In this document: one piece after another, positions 1 to 6,512 of the stretch | How the letters are laid out: each line of letters starts with the position of its first letter | Position numbering within the stretch: position 1 is the stretch's first letter | IMG/VR virus record: IMGVR_UViG_3300036831_000191 | Span: 1 to 21,828 of that record | From: a virus | Length of the DNA: 21,828 nucleotides | Direction: 5' to 3' (one strand) | Notes under the pieces: generated by a model | What the model saw: only the letters and a program-made list of their open reading frames with translations | What the model was told of the DNA's origin: nothing | Databases searched by the model: none | Made by a program: the position numbers and the translations under genes

Positions 1-437
1 AGCGACGTGTCGGTGCCGTTCCACAGCGCCACATCGTGCGTGCGCAGCAGTCCATCCACCGAATCGGCCAAGTCCTTCGCCTGCAAGTAAGCAAACTGGC
101 TCTGTTGCGCCGTCACTTCCAGGTCAAACAGGTTGTAGTTGAGTTGCGACACCAGCGCCTTCAGTGGCACTGCCATTTCCACGCGCGTCGGCGATCCCAC
201 TACCGGCGCGATGTTGCGTGGGTCGACAAACGCCTGCGACGCCGTCGGAGCGTTAATGGCGGTCTCTTCGAAAAACCGTGACGGATGCCCCGTTGCCGGC
301 ACTTGCTTGATCCTCTGCCCAAACGCGCCACGCCGTCGCACGATGTCGAAGATCTCCGTCTGGTACCGGTCAATCTCAATCGCGCCCGGCCCAAGGTAGT
401 CTGCCGACGCGTACAAATCCACAAATTGTCCCTTCAT
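1..437 (-). CDS. Probable phage major capsid protein, 5' part (gene runs off the left edge)
   Basis: This is an open frame of 145 codons from an ATG at 437 to the window edge with no stop; the C-terminal part is missing. The start follows a good Shine-Dalgarno (AGGAGA, four bases before ATG). The protein begins MKGQFVDLYASADYLGPG. It then has a charged helical stretch (EIFDIVRRRGAFGQRIKQ), a glycine/proline loop with FFEETAI, and a helical region ending in DVALWNGTDTS. This layout (N-arm, extended loop, spine helix with a near-terminal NGT segment) resembles HK97-fold coat proteins. Its place directly after portal, protease and scaffold genes supports a coat protein strongly, because this is the usual head-module order. 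An intrinsic terminator lies just upstream, so it may be transcribed partly on its own. The capsid call is inferred from context plus general sequence character. Another head protein, such as a head decoration protein, is the main alternative. Confidence 0.6.
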   Translation of the reverse strand, partial: MKGQFVDLYASADYLGPGAIEIDRYQTEIFDIVRRRGAFGQRIKQVPATGHPSRFFEETAINAPTASQAFVDPRNIAPVVGSPTRVEMAVPLKALVSQLNYNLFDLEVTAQQSQFAYLQAKDLADSVDGLLRTHDVALWNGTDTS

Positions 438-499
438 GTTTTCTCCTATGGTTGATTTTTGCCCGAAATCGGAATTCGATTGCTTTAGTTCCTGCTGCA

Positions 500-530
500 A
501 ATAAAAAGGGGCACGATAAAGTCGTGCCCC
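500..530 (-). terminator. Intrinsic terminator between scaffold and capsid genes
   Basis: A 9-bp perfect stem, GGGGCACGA (508-516) with TCGTGCCCC (522-530), closes a 5-base loop. Read on the minus strand the stem is followed by TTTTTAT. It lies about 50 bases after the stop of the coiled-coil gene and about 70 bases before the capsid start. Confidence 0.8.
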
Positions 531-579
531 ATCTTTATGTCTTGACGCAGATGACGGACTCGGTATCGAAGTGTCGCGC

Positions 580-1011
580 CTATTCGATAATTCCCGCGCG
601 CGCCAGCTCTGACTTGACCGCGATCCTCTGCTCCACGCTCAAGGTCTGCAATGTCTTGTCCAGCACGCCCTTGTCGAGCTTCTCGCTGCCGGCCTCATCG
701 TAGCTTTTTGCCAGGATTGCTGAAACCATTGGTGGAAGCGTCTTTCGCGCCATCCGAGCCGCTTGCGCCTTCAGATCGGCGTTGGATCTCTCTAGCTCCG
801 CCACTCGTTCCTGCAACTGGCGTGCCCCCTCACCGCGCGCCGCGACCTCGTATGACGGCTGCTCCTGCACCGCCGCCACAATCCGGTCCACTTTCGAATT
901 CAGCGCTTCTTGCTGTGTATCCAGCCGCCCCAGCACACGATCCAACGATTCGGCTGCATTCGCCAGCCTCTCCGCTGTCGCCATCAATTGCTGCACCACT
1001 TCTTCACTCAT
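580..1011 (-). CDS. Coiled-coil protein, candidate phage scaffold
   Basis: The protein has 143 residues and a clear start: ATG at 1011, preceded by AAGGAG with a 7-base gap. Residues 1-35 and 60-90 are rich in heptad-like Leu/Val/Ala with Glu, Gln and Arg, as expected for coiled coil; examples are RLANAAESLDRVL and LQERVAELERSNADLKAQ. The C-terminal third is helical and mixed-charge (KLDKGVLDKTLQTLSVEQRIAVKSELARAGIIE), with no cysteine and little aromatic content. Small coiled-coil proteins encoded between the prohead protease and the major capsid protein commonly act as scaffolds during procapsid assembly, and that is the likely role here. No family was recognised from sequence alone. It sits 54 bases after the protease stop, apparently in the same transcript. 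Confidence 0.65.
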   Translation of the reverse strand: MSEEVVQQLMATAERLANAAESLDRVLGRLDTQQEALNSKVDRIVAAVQEQPSYEVAARGEGARQLQERVAELERSNADLKAQAARMARKTLPPMVSAILAKSYDEAGSEKLDKGVLDKTLQTLSVEQRIAVKSELARAGIIE

Positions 1012-1065
1012 GCCGTGCTCCTTCTCGGTGATTTCACCGCAAACCGTTTTGTCGCGTTCTGACGA

Positions 1066-1827
1066 CTACCTACCAGGTGCTAGCTCAATCCACGTGTTCC
1101 GGTACGCTGCCTTATCTCTCCGCAAAATCGCCGCTCCCGTGAAAGTTACTTTTTCCAATATCCAAACTTCTGCTCTGCTGTCTGCAAGCTCTACATCGGT
1201 GACCTCGTAAGACAAGCCAAGTCCCGCCACTCCCGCCGTTGCCATGCCCGCCTCGGCCCGGATCGTCGGACAACATCCGACAGCGCTTCTCAGTGTTTTT
1301 CCATTCCCGCCCATTGCCGTCGTTAAGCTCAGAATCTTTTCTGCCACTGCCCGCAGCGATGACCTCAATCGGTATCCTTCGCTCCAACGGCCTGACTCAG
1401 ATCTTCCAACTCCCGCATGCATCCCGTCCGCTGGCGCGCGCTGCTCGTATAAGGAGTGCGACTTTGTACCACCGCCGCTTTTTGTCTTGGCGATTTCTTG
1501 CACAATCTCGGGAAAGTCCCTGGCAAACAGATAGCCACCTAACTCCAGGTTTCGGCCCACAATATCTGCACGCGTGATCACGCCCACCTTTCTCCGAACG
1601 TCGTGACGATCCAGCGTCGGCGAGTAATCCAACGCCATTCCCAGCAACGAGGGAAGCGCTGTCTCCGCCGCTCGCTTCGTCAGCACCACAACATGCCCCC
1701 TGGATCCTGAAGGAGCTCGCTCCGAAGGCACATCGACCATCGTCAATACACCCCGAAACGCCGTCCGGTTCGGGTGCCCCACGACTTCTGGCATCGCCAC
1801 CGCCATACTCTTCAGTTCAAGCATCAT
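1066..1827 (-). CDS. Putative prohead maturation protease with a central insertion
   Basis: The protein has 253 residues and starts at ATG-ATG (1827 or 1824) after AGGGG. The first ~112 residues (RTAFRGVLTMVDVPSE, GMALDYSPTLDRH, KVGVITRADI, LELGGYLFARDFPEIVQEI) and the last ~50 (LGLSYEVTDVELADSRAEVWILEKVTFTGAAILRRDKAAY) look like the two halves of a compact beta-rich phage head protease. The His75 (DRHD) and the serine/threonine positions near the C-terminal half are candidates, but I cannot assign the active site with certainty. Residues ~115-202 are different: low-hydrophobic, with many Gly, Ser, Arg and a CC pair, and they break the fold exactly where the two halves would normally join. 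This could be an insertion, or a stretch read in a shifted frame. Its position between portal and scaffold supports the protease role. Confidence 0.55.
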   Translation of the reverse strand: MMLELKSMAVAMPEVVGHPNRTAFRGVLTMVDVPSERAPSGSRGHVVVLTKRAAETALPSLLGMALDYSPTLDRHDVRRKVGVITRADIVGRNLELGGYLFARDFPEIVQEIAKTKSGGGTKSHSLYEQRAPADGMHAGVGRSESGRWSEGYRLRSSLRAVAEKILSLTTAMGGNGKTLRSAVGCCPTIRAEAGMATAGVAGLGLSYEVTDVELADSRAEVWILEKVTFTGAAILRRDKAAYRNTWIELAPGR

Positions 1828-1947
1828 CCATCCCCTTTTCTTGGCCCTGTCATCCTCAACGAAGCAATCTTGGTTAATGAAGCGAATCGTTATTACACCG
1901 TCGGAGATCCCTATACATCTGCCGGAATCGTCATCCCCCGAAGCTTT

Positions 1948-3198
1948 TCACGTGGGCTCGGTGCGGCTATCACCTGCTGTTGTCTCCAAATCTGGTAACC
2001 CCCTCATCCTCCTCACTTCATTGATCGTAAGCACGCCGTTCTGCAGCAGAATCTGCTGAATCTGCGCCTCCTCCAGCGGATCCTGAGTGTCGAGTTCTGC
2101 AAACACAAATTCCAGGTCGTTCCAGCCCAATCTTTTTTGAATCGCATCTCGCGTAAGATGTTCCGCCAGCAACCGGGCCGTCGGCACAATCGCCTGCCGG
2201 AATGCCAGGTCGTTGTACTCTTCCGCCGTTGATCGATTCACGTCCCGTTCCACTCCCAAATAAAACGGAGGCAGATCGAAAGCGTCCGCAATCACCCGCA
2301 GCAAAAATTCCTGCCACTGTAATCGCAAGTCCGCATCCGTCCCTCCACCGAATCGCAGCACTTCTGGTTTGCTCTCGACCGACAAAATCGGAACTCGCCC
2401 CGTCCCCTCGATCTCGTCCTGCCACCAGCGAATAAGTCGCTCGTGATGGTCAGGCGTCAAATCTTGCAGCCACAGCGCATACTGCACGACTGAGTTCGAA
2501 GCAAGCCGCGACGCATACCGGTGCGCCCCAAGAAATGCGTTGATCGTCTCAAACGCAACCTCAAGCCGTCCCAGCCCAAACGGTGTATGCGTCCGCGGAT
2601 TCAGCCGGATATAGATCAACTCGTCATCGTCCAGTTTGATCTGGCTCCTCGGTCCCGACTGATCCGTAACCTGCAAATATCGCTGCCCCCGCGCGGAACC
2701 ATCCCAGTCCAGATTCATTCGGATCGACGACCCATCCACCGGCCACAATAGCAACGGGAGTCTCGCATCGCTCGAAGTCTGCACCTCGATTGCGCCGTAG
2801 CCCCCAACAATGATGTCTTCCAGCACCTGCTCAGAAAAGGATCGGAAAGAGTCGTCAGGATTCGGCGCGTTGAAGTTCTCCGTCAGAATCTGCACCCGCT
2901 CCGCTCCATCAGGCATCGACTCCAAAGCGATCCCCTGCCGCGGCTGTATCCGCCAGCGCATGCCCGCAATACGATCCTTAATCGTATTGATCGCCCTCCG
3001 GGGAACCGGAATCTCCGAAAATCGCCGCAGGTTGTAGGCCGTCGGCTTAGGCATAATGTCGCCCGGCGGACCATACGAGTTAAAAATGGAAGGCAGAGGC
3101 AGAGTCCGCCGCTTACTCTCGGCCTTCCCCTGAGATGAAGCCGAAGACACTCCCGCAATCCGGCGCATAGCGCCGCGCAACGTTTCTGCAATTTTCAT
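1948..3198 (-). CDS. Phage portal protein
   Basis: This protein would form the dodecameric ring at the capsid vertex, through which terminase pumps DNA. The chosen start is ATG at 3198, giving 416 residues. The frame opens earlier at 3270, but those codons overlap the toxin-antitoxin operator and encode no recognisable portal sequence. A diverged copy of the same N-terminus at 4161 also begins at the equivalent ATG. Portal features include PTAYNLRRFSEIPVPRRAIN (about 52-71), followed by IKDRIAGMRWRIQP; the wing/stem region with YGAIEV; the loop DDELIYIRLNPRTHTPFGLGRLEVAFETINAFLG; and LPPFYLGVERDVNRSTAEEYNDL near residue 315-340. The tail ILLQNGVLTINEVRRMRGLPDL is typical of portal C-termini. 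Length is normal for the SPP1/HK97-type portal group. It lies downstream of terminase, but an accessory cassette and a toxin-antitoxin pair separate the two. Confidence 0.9.
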   Translation of the reverse strand: MKIAETLRGAMRRIAGVSSASSQGKAESKRRTLPLPSIFNSYGPPGDIMPKPTAYNLRRFSEIPVPRRAINTIKDRIAGMRWRIQPRQGIALESMPDGAERVQILTENFNAPNPDDSFRSFSEQVLEDIIVGGYGAIEVQTSSDARLPLLLWPVDGSSIRMNLDWDGSARGQRYLQVTDQSGPRSQIKLDDDELIYIRLNPRTHTPFGLGRLEVAFETINAFLGAHRYASRLASNSVVQYALWLQDLTPDHHERLIRWWQDEIEGTGRVPILSVESKPEVLRFGGGTDADLRLQWQEFLLRVIADAFDLPPFYLGVERDVNRSTAEEYNDLAFRQAIVPTARLLAEHLTRDAIQKRLGWNDLEFVFAELDTQDPLEEAQIQQILLQNGVLTINEVRRMRGLPDLETTAGDSRTEPT

Positions 3199-3257
3199 GA
3201 TGATTTCTCTTTGTCCTCTATGCGCGAGGCTTTCTGACCAACGATTTCTCGGGAAAT

Positions 3258-3295
3258 AGCGTATAGTCATCTATACGTATAGGCGGCTATACGCT
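3258..3295. promoter_or_regulatory. Symmetric operator upstream of the toxin-antitoxin pair
   Basis: There are three palindromic parts. A left arm AGCGTATAG (3258-3266) and a right arm CTATACGCT (3287-3295) are exact inverted repeats. Between them sits a perfect 12-base palindrome, CTATACGTATAG (3271-3282). The spacers on either side are 4 bases each, and the outer arms and the inner palindrome share the same centre (between 3276 and 3277). This gives four copies of the half-site CTATAC/GTATAG in a perfectly symmetric array ending 18 bases before the antitoxin ATG. Ribbon-helix-helix antitoxins typically bind such paired short repeats cooperatively and repress their own operon. TATAGT at 3262-3267 is a near-consensus -10 box embedded in the array, but no good -35 was found at the proper distance. 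The site is also 60 bases upstream of the divergent portal start. Confidence 0.8.
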
Positions 3296-3313
3296 TATCC
3301 CGTCGAGGAGTCC

Positions 3314-3592
3314 ATGGCCGAAACAGAACTTACCCGCCTGACGATCGTATGGTCCAAAGACACCGATATTGCCTTGCGCACCCACCTTGGCGCGCACGGC
3401 TTTAAAAAAGGCGCCCTCTCAAGGTTCGTCGAGGACGCTGTCAAATGGCGCTTGTTCGATCGGACGGTCAACGAGGTCCGCGACGCCTTCGCCGACATGT
3501 CTCCCGACGAGCTCGACAGCCTGATCGACGAAGCGGTAGCCAGCGTACGAAAAGAAAAACAGCGTCAACGCAAACGCCGCACCAGAAGATAA
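3314..3592 (+). CDS. Ribbon-helix-helix antitoxin
   Basis: The protein has 92 residues, starting at ATG after GAGGAG with a 3-base gap. The N-terminus reads as a short beta strand (ELTRLTIVWS, residues 5-14), a helix (KDTDIALRTHLGA), a turn (HGFKKG) and a second helix (ALSRFVEDAVKWRLF). This is the MetJ/Arc/CopG ribbon-helix-helix pattern: the strands pair in a dimer and insert into the major groove. The C-terminal part is acidic and then strongly basic (KEKQRQRKRRTRR), and it would cover the toxin. The antitoxin stop and the toxin start are separated by only three bases, so the two are co-translated. The operator immediately upstream fits autoregulation. It is on the opposite strand to all surrounding phage genes. 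Confidence 0.8.
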   Translation: MAETELTRLTIVWSKDTDIALRTHLGAHGFKKGALSRFVEDAVKWRLFDRTVNEVRDAFADMSPDELDSLIDEAVASVRKEKQRQRKRRTRR

Positions 3593-3595
3593 GGC

Positions 3596-4003
3596 ATGCG
3601 GCTGGTGATCGACACCAACGTCCTCCTCAGCGGCCTGATGTCTCCCGTTTCATCCTCCGCGCAGCTACTCGCGCTATGGCGCAATCGCGCCTTCGACCTC
3701 ATCACTTCGACCGAGCAGATCGACGAAATCGCGCGTGTCACACGCTACCCAAAGATTCGCGTCCGGATTGCGAAGGCGCTCGCAGGACGTCTCGTCAACC
3801 GGCTTCGTGACGTGGCCATCGTCGTTAAGAACTTACCGAAGGTCGATCTCTCTCCAGATCCCGAAGACAATTACCTGTTAGCGCTGGCCCAGGCCGGCCA
3901 CGCTCACTTTCTCGTAACCGGTGATAAACTATTGCTCAGTCTGAAGCACCACAAATCCACCCGCATAATTGCTCCAGCAGCCCTGCTCGAACTACTAAGG
4001 TGA
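3596..4003 (+). CDS. PIN-domain toxin (VapC-like ribonuclease, COG1569-type)
   Basis: The protein has 135 residues, the usual length for a PIN toxin. It begins MRLVIDTNVLLSGL, carrying the first catalytic acid D6 in the diagnostic VIDTNVL motif. The second acidic site is in STEQIDEIARV (E44). The third lies in SPDPEDNYLLALA (D91), and a fourth in HFLVTGDKLLL (D110). Together these form the metal-binding acidic pocket of PIN ribonucleases, which in VapC toxins cut tRNA or rRNA. The C-terminus IIAPAALLELL resembles the usual closing strand and helix of this subgroup. The gene directly follows its antitoxin. All expected catalytic residues are present, so it is probably functional. The specific RNA target cannot be predicted. 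Confidence 0.88.
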   Translation: MRLVIDTNVLLSGLMSPVSSSAQLLALWRNRAFDLITSTEQIDEIARVTRYPKIRVRIAKALAGRLVNRLRDVAIVVKNLPKVDLSPDPEDNYLLALAQAGHAHFLVTGDKLLLSLKHHKSTRIIAPAALLELLR

Positions 4004-4059
4004 ACGTCGCAGCGTGAAAGCTCTACGCCCTCAACTTCCGCCGCGCCCTGGCCGCGATC

Positions 4060-4161
4060 TGGCATCGTTCGCCGTTCCTTCTCTGCCGTGGCCAATGATG
4101 ACGATGCAGGCACTCCGGCAATCCGGCGCGTCGCGACGCGCAACTTCTCTTTAATGTTCAT
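4060..4161 (-). pseudogene. Truncated 5' fragment of a second portal gene
   Basis: The minus-strand frame starting at ATG 4161 encodes MNIKEKLRVATRRIAGV followed by PASSSLATAEKERRTMP. Aligned without gaps to the first 34 residues of the intact portal (MKIAETLRGAMRRIAGV, then SSASSQGKAESKRRTLP), about 20 of 34 positions are identical. The DNA is also alike: CAATCCGGCGC and CGCGCAAC occur in both. Similarity stops after the Pro at residue 34, where the frame runs on into sequence antisense to the toxin gene. So this is a stranded portal start with no body, lying on the far side of the toxin-antitoxin pair from the intact portal gene. It still has a start codon and could in principle be translated as an 85-residue product, but I see nothing to suggest function. 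Confidence 0.75.
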
Positions 4162-4189
4162 AAGATTGTCTTCTTAAGAAACCCAGTGT

Positions 4190-4230
4190 GGGGACAGCCG
4201 CCCTCGGCTGTCCGTCGAGCGAAGCTCGAC
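4190..4230. repeat. REP-like double hairpin
   Basis: Two adjacent perfect hairpins occur here: GACAGCCG (4193-4200) with CGGCTGTC (4205-4212) around a CCCT loop, and GTCGAGC (4214-4220) with GCTCGAC (4224-4230) around GAA. They are preceded by a GTGTGGG lead. Such twin GC-rich hairpins in intergenic DNA are typical of bacterial REP elements. From memory, the GTGTGGGGACAGCC type recurs in Acidobacteriota genomes, but this was not searched. It lies between the membrane-protein gene and the portal fragment, with no T-run on either side, so it is not a terminator. Confidence 0.55.
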
Positions 4231-4256
4231 CAGTTCCTTTCAATCTGACCCGGTCC

Positions 4257-4281
4257 AACAAAAGCCCCGCCGTAGCGGAGC
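4257..4281 (-). terminator. Intrinsic terminator closing the kinase/DUF3037/membrane cassette
   Basis: On the minus strand, GCTCCGC pairs with GCGGGGC (one G-T wobble) around a TACG tetraloop, followed by TTTTGTT. It lies 25 bases after the stop of the membrane-protein gene. It would separate cassette transcription from the portal gene downstream. Confidence 0.75.
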
Positions 4282-4305
4282 CCGCACTTCAACCTCTTGA
4301 TTCCG

Positions 4306-4764
4306 TTATTTGCCGCCCAGCAACGAACGCAGAAGCGCATTCATCGCATCGCCGAGCGCCGGCCCCAGGCCTACCAACCCCCATAGGAACCAATTCGTGG
4401 CCGCGACCCAAACACCTGCGTATCGCCGCAATCCACTGCCCAACAAAGCAGCCAAGAATGTCGCCACAGAAAGCAGGCCACCGACATTCGAGAGTCTCAC
4501 CTCCAGATGATTGATTGAGTTATACCCCGGATCAAGAGGCACCCAACCGTATATCCCAATCACCAGCATCACACAGTAGAGCCCTTGAGTGCATAAGCCG
4601 AGCGATACCGCGACGTAGCCCAACCTCATTCGCAATACCGGATTCCCGCCTTCCACGGGCTCACGCCCTCGATAGAATGCAGCCGTCACCAGCAGGCAGA
4701 TGTTGGCGACGGACAGCGCAATTATTGCGAACGTTTCTGCGGAAGGGTGAAAGCCCCGATTCAC
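4306..4764 (-). CDS. Four-helix integral membrane protein of unknown function
   Basis: The protein has 152 residues. It starts at a GTG that overlaps the stop of the preceding DUF3037 gene in a GTGA arrangement, a strong sign of translational coupling. Four hydrophobic segments are visible at about 11-31 (FAIIALSVANICLLVTAAFY), 47-71 (RLGYVAVSLGLCTQGLYCVMLVIG), 92-110 (NVGGLLSVATFLAALLGSG) and 114-136 (YAGVWVAATNWFLWGLVGLGPAL). Short charged loops (YRGREPVEGG, LRRYA) separate them. No enzymatic motif or known family was recognised. Size and topology recall small membrane effectors of toxin or defence cassettes, or holin-like proteins, but this is speculation. Coupling to DUF3037 and the terminator 25 bases downstream make it the last gene of the cassette. 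Confidence 0.75.
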   Translation of the reverse strand: MNRGFHPSAETFAIIALSVANICLLVTAAFYRGREPVEGGNPVLRMRLGYVAVSLGLCTQGLYCVMLVIGIYGWVPLDPGYNSINHLEVRLSNVGGLLSVATFLAALLGSGLRRYAGVWVAATNWFLWGLVGLGPALGDAMNALLRSLLGGK

Positions 4765-5561
4765 GCTCTCAACTCCCGGCGAGCCACCTCCGCAATCATC
4801 GGCATCTCCGCCGCCACCGCAATCCGAATCTTTTCCTCGTCCATCGCGCTGAGCGCAAACTGCACACTTTCCAGCCCACGATCGAGATCGTCGTCAATCA
4901 CCGCCGTCAATGTCGGAGTCGCGAGCACCTTAGACATCACCGGCGCAATCCTTGGATACCGCGCCGCTAATAACACCGCAGCATCCACGTTCGCCTTCAG
5001 CGATACCGCATGAAACAACTTGATCTCTCCGCCCACGCGATAGCCAAAATCAAACTGAAAAGGATCACCCGGCTTTGTATAAGGAGCGACCGGCACTGGA
5101 AGTATGAACTTCGCAACCCCGGCCTGCTCAAATGCCTCCCGCATTCTCCTCAAAATCCGCTGCCGCCCGCTGGCAACGCGCTCGCCGGCAACCTTGGCCG
5201 ATTCCAGATAAATCGAAGCCACAGTTTCGATCTCTAACGCCGGATTCTCCGCCACACAACTTTTCGTCGACGATAACTGGATAACGTTCGAGAACGAATC
5301 CCCCATCCTCTTTATTAGCGCATCGCGATCCTTCGCATCGACTAATTGTCCCCGAATCTCCCGTTCCAACTCCGCCAGCATCTCGAAATCCGCCTGCGGA
5401 TCCAAACAGCGAACCCGCCGCCAATCTCGGGCGAATCGCACTTCCGCGAATCCGCTTCCGCCAGCCTCCACCATCACTACGCCAATATTGACAAACTCAT
5501 CCTTCACAGCGTCCGGCACATACCGCAGCAGGAAAAACTCGAGCTGTCGACGATCTCCCAT
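4761..5561 (-). CDS. DUF3037 family protein
   Basis: The protein has 266 residues from ATG 5561; a GTG one codon upstream is an equal alternative. The N-terminus (QLEFFLLRYVPDAVKDEFVNIGVVMVE, then FAEVRFARDWRRVRCLD) matches the DUF3037 signature of YxxLRYxPDxxxxExxNIGVV. The remainder is predominantly helical with a mid-length acidic/basic region and has no catalytic motif that I can identify. DUF3037 genes are known to sit beside HipA-like kinase genes, as here, which suggests that the two act together; their biochemical role is not established to my knowledge. A 100-base gap separates it from the kinase gene upstream. Its stop overlaps the start of the membrane-protein gene. Confidence 0.8.
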   Translation of the reverse strand: MGDRRQLEFFLLRYVPDAVKDEFVNIGVVMVEAGGSGFAEVRFARDWRRVRCLDPQADFEMLAELEREIRGQLVDAKDRDALIKRMGDSFSNVIQLSSTKSCVAENPALEIETVASIYLESAKVAGERVASGRQRILRRMREAFEQAGVAKFILPVPVAPYTKPGDPFQFDFGYRVGGEIKLFHAVSLKANVDAAVLLAARYPRIAPVMSKVLATPTLTAVIDDDLDRGLESVQFALSAMDEEKIRIAVAAEMPMIAEVARRELRA

Positions 5562-5665
5562 CACTTTGTCATTCCGAACCAGACGCCAAACCCGTTGATG
5601 AATCTACTCTACTTGCCTCGCGTACCTTCGTCTCCTCAGCGGGTCGCGCTCTTGGTCTCGGCGGC

Positions 5666-6469
5666 CTAAGCCTGTTCCCTCCACCCCGGAAACGGCCTCC
5701 GCGGCGACACCCGAAACGCTTCAATCAGTTCCCGCACCATGCCCCGCCGTCCAATCAAAGTCCGCACCAACTTCTCCAACTCATCCCACTCTCCGCCATA
5801 CCACTCCGGAGGAATTTCCCCCGCCAACGTCCACACCACATCCTCGTCCATCTTCTCGATCCGCGACAGCCACGGCTCGAACGACTCCCATCCGCGTACG
5901 CTCCCATACACTTCATTCCGCGCATATACTCCCCGCAGCGGATAATCCGGAAACGTCCACTCCCCAGCATTAAAACAATACCCCTGGTCGATGAACGCCG
6001 CCGTATACTTCTTCTCTCGCAACCTTCTCCAGAAGGCTGCCTGCCGCCCATTTGCGTTCCCCGTCCACTTGTCGACAACCAGCATCCCCGCAAACGTCTC
6101 CAAATTTCTGACCTGCCCGAACATCTCCACTGGAAGATAATCCAGCACCTGGCCCTCCATCGGACTCACCGCATACCGCGACCCAAATTGTAGTCCCGCC
6201 TGGCATCGGATCACATCGTGTGCCAGTTGAATGCTCAGTTCCGGCGTGTGCTCCACCAGCCACTCGTCCACTTCCACTACTTCCGTCACCGGCACCGGCA
6301 GCCCCGCCCGCTCCGCAAGCCTTGTCCCCAGCATCTCATTCGTCAGCACCCGCAAATGCTGTGGATTGTTCCGAAACTTCACCACGTAAAATTGCTCGTC
6401 GGAGCAGCGCATCAAATGCCCCTGCGCTCCGCCTCGCATCTTTCTAACGTGTTGGATAGCTTCTACCAA
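5666..6469 (-). CDS. HipA-like kinase domain protein (HipA_2 type)
   Basis: The protein has 267 residues. A protein-kinase-like fold is indicated by the loop RGGAQGHLM (12-20), a candidate ATP-binding Lys31 in FYVVKF, Glu45 in LTNEMLG, a catalytic-loop candidate DKWTGNANGR (Asp133, Asn138/140), and a metal-binding IDQG (Asp161) standing in for DFG. These match the stand-alone HipA-like kinase family that accompanies DUF3037, not the full-length HipA toxin, which is about 440 residues. The best start is a TTG at 6469: an in-frame stop lies two codons upstream, and the conserved beginning VEAIQHVRKMRGG would be cut off if ATG 6439 were used. No clear Shine-Dalgarno is visible, consistent with low translation. 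All key residues are present, so it is probably active; the substrate is unknown. Confidence 0.8.
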   Translation of the reverse strand: MVEAIQHVRKMRGGAQGHLMRCSDEQFYVVKFRNNPQHLRVLTNEMLGTRLAERAGLPVPVTEVVEVDEWLVEHTPELSIQLAHDVIRCQAGLQFGSRYAVSPMEGQVLDYLPVEMFGQVRNLETFAGMLVVDKWTGNANGRQAAFWRRLREKKYTAAFIDQGYCFNAGEWTFPDYPLRGVYARNEVYGSVRGWESFEPWLSRIEKMDEDVVWTLAGEIPPEWYGGEWDELEKLVRTLIGRRGMVRELIEAFRVSPRRPFPGWREQA

Positions 6470-6512
6470 AGTTTAGGTGGCGCGCTAGCTCTCTTGACCG
6501 CGAAAGCCCGCT

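Noticed and set aside
1112-1387. Alternative minus-strand frame in the protease gene that might indicate a frameshift
   Set aside because: Its translation does not restore recognisable protease sequence, and the main frame is open throughout, so a frameshift is not demonstrated.
3199-3270. Longer portal start at 3270
   Set aside because: The additional 24 residues overlap the operator, and the duplicated portal fragment starts at the position equivalent to 3198.
3904-4059. Continuation of the portal fragment frame antisense to the toxin gene
   Set aside because: Similarity to the portal ends at residue 34; the rest is the shadow of the PIN toxin on the other strand.
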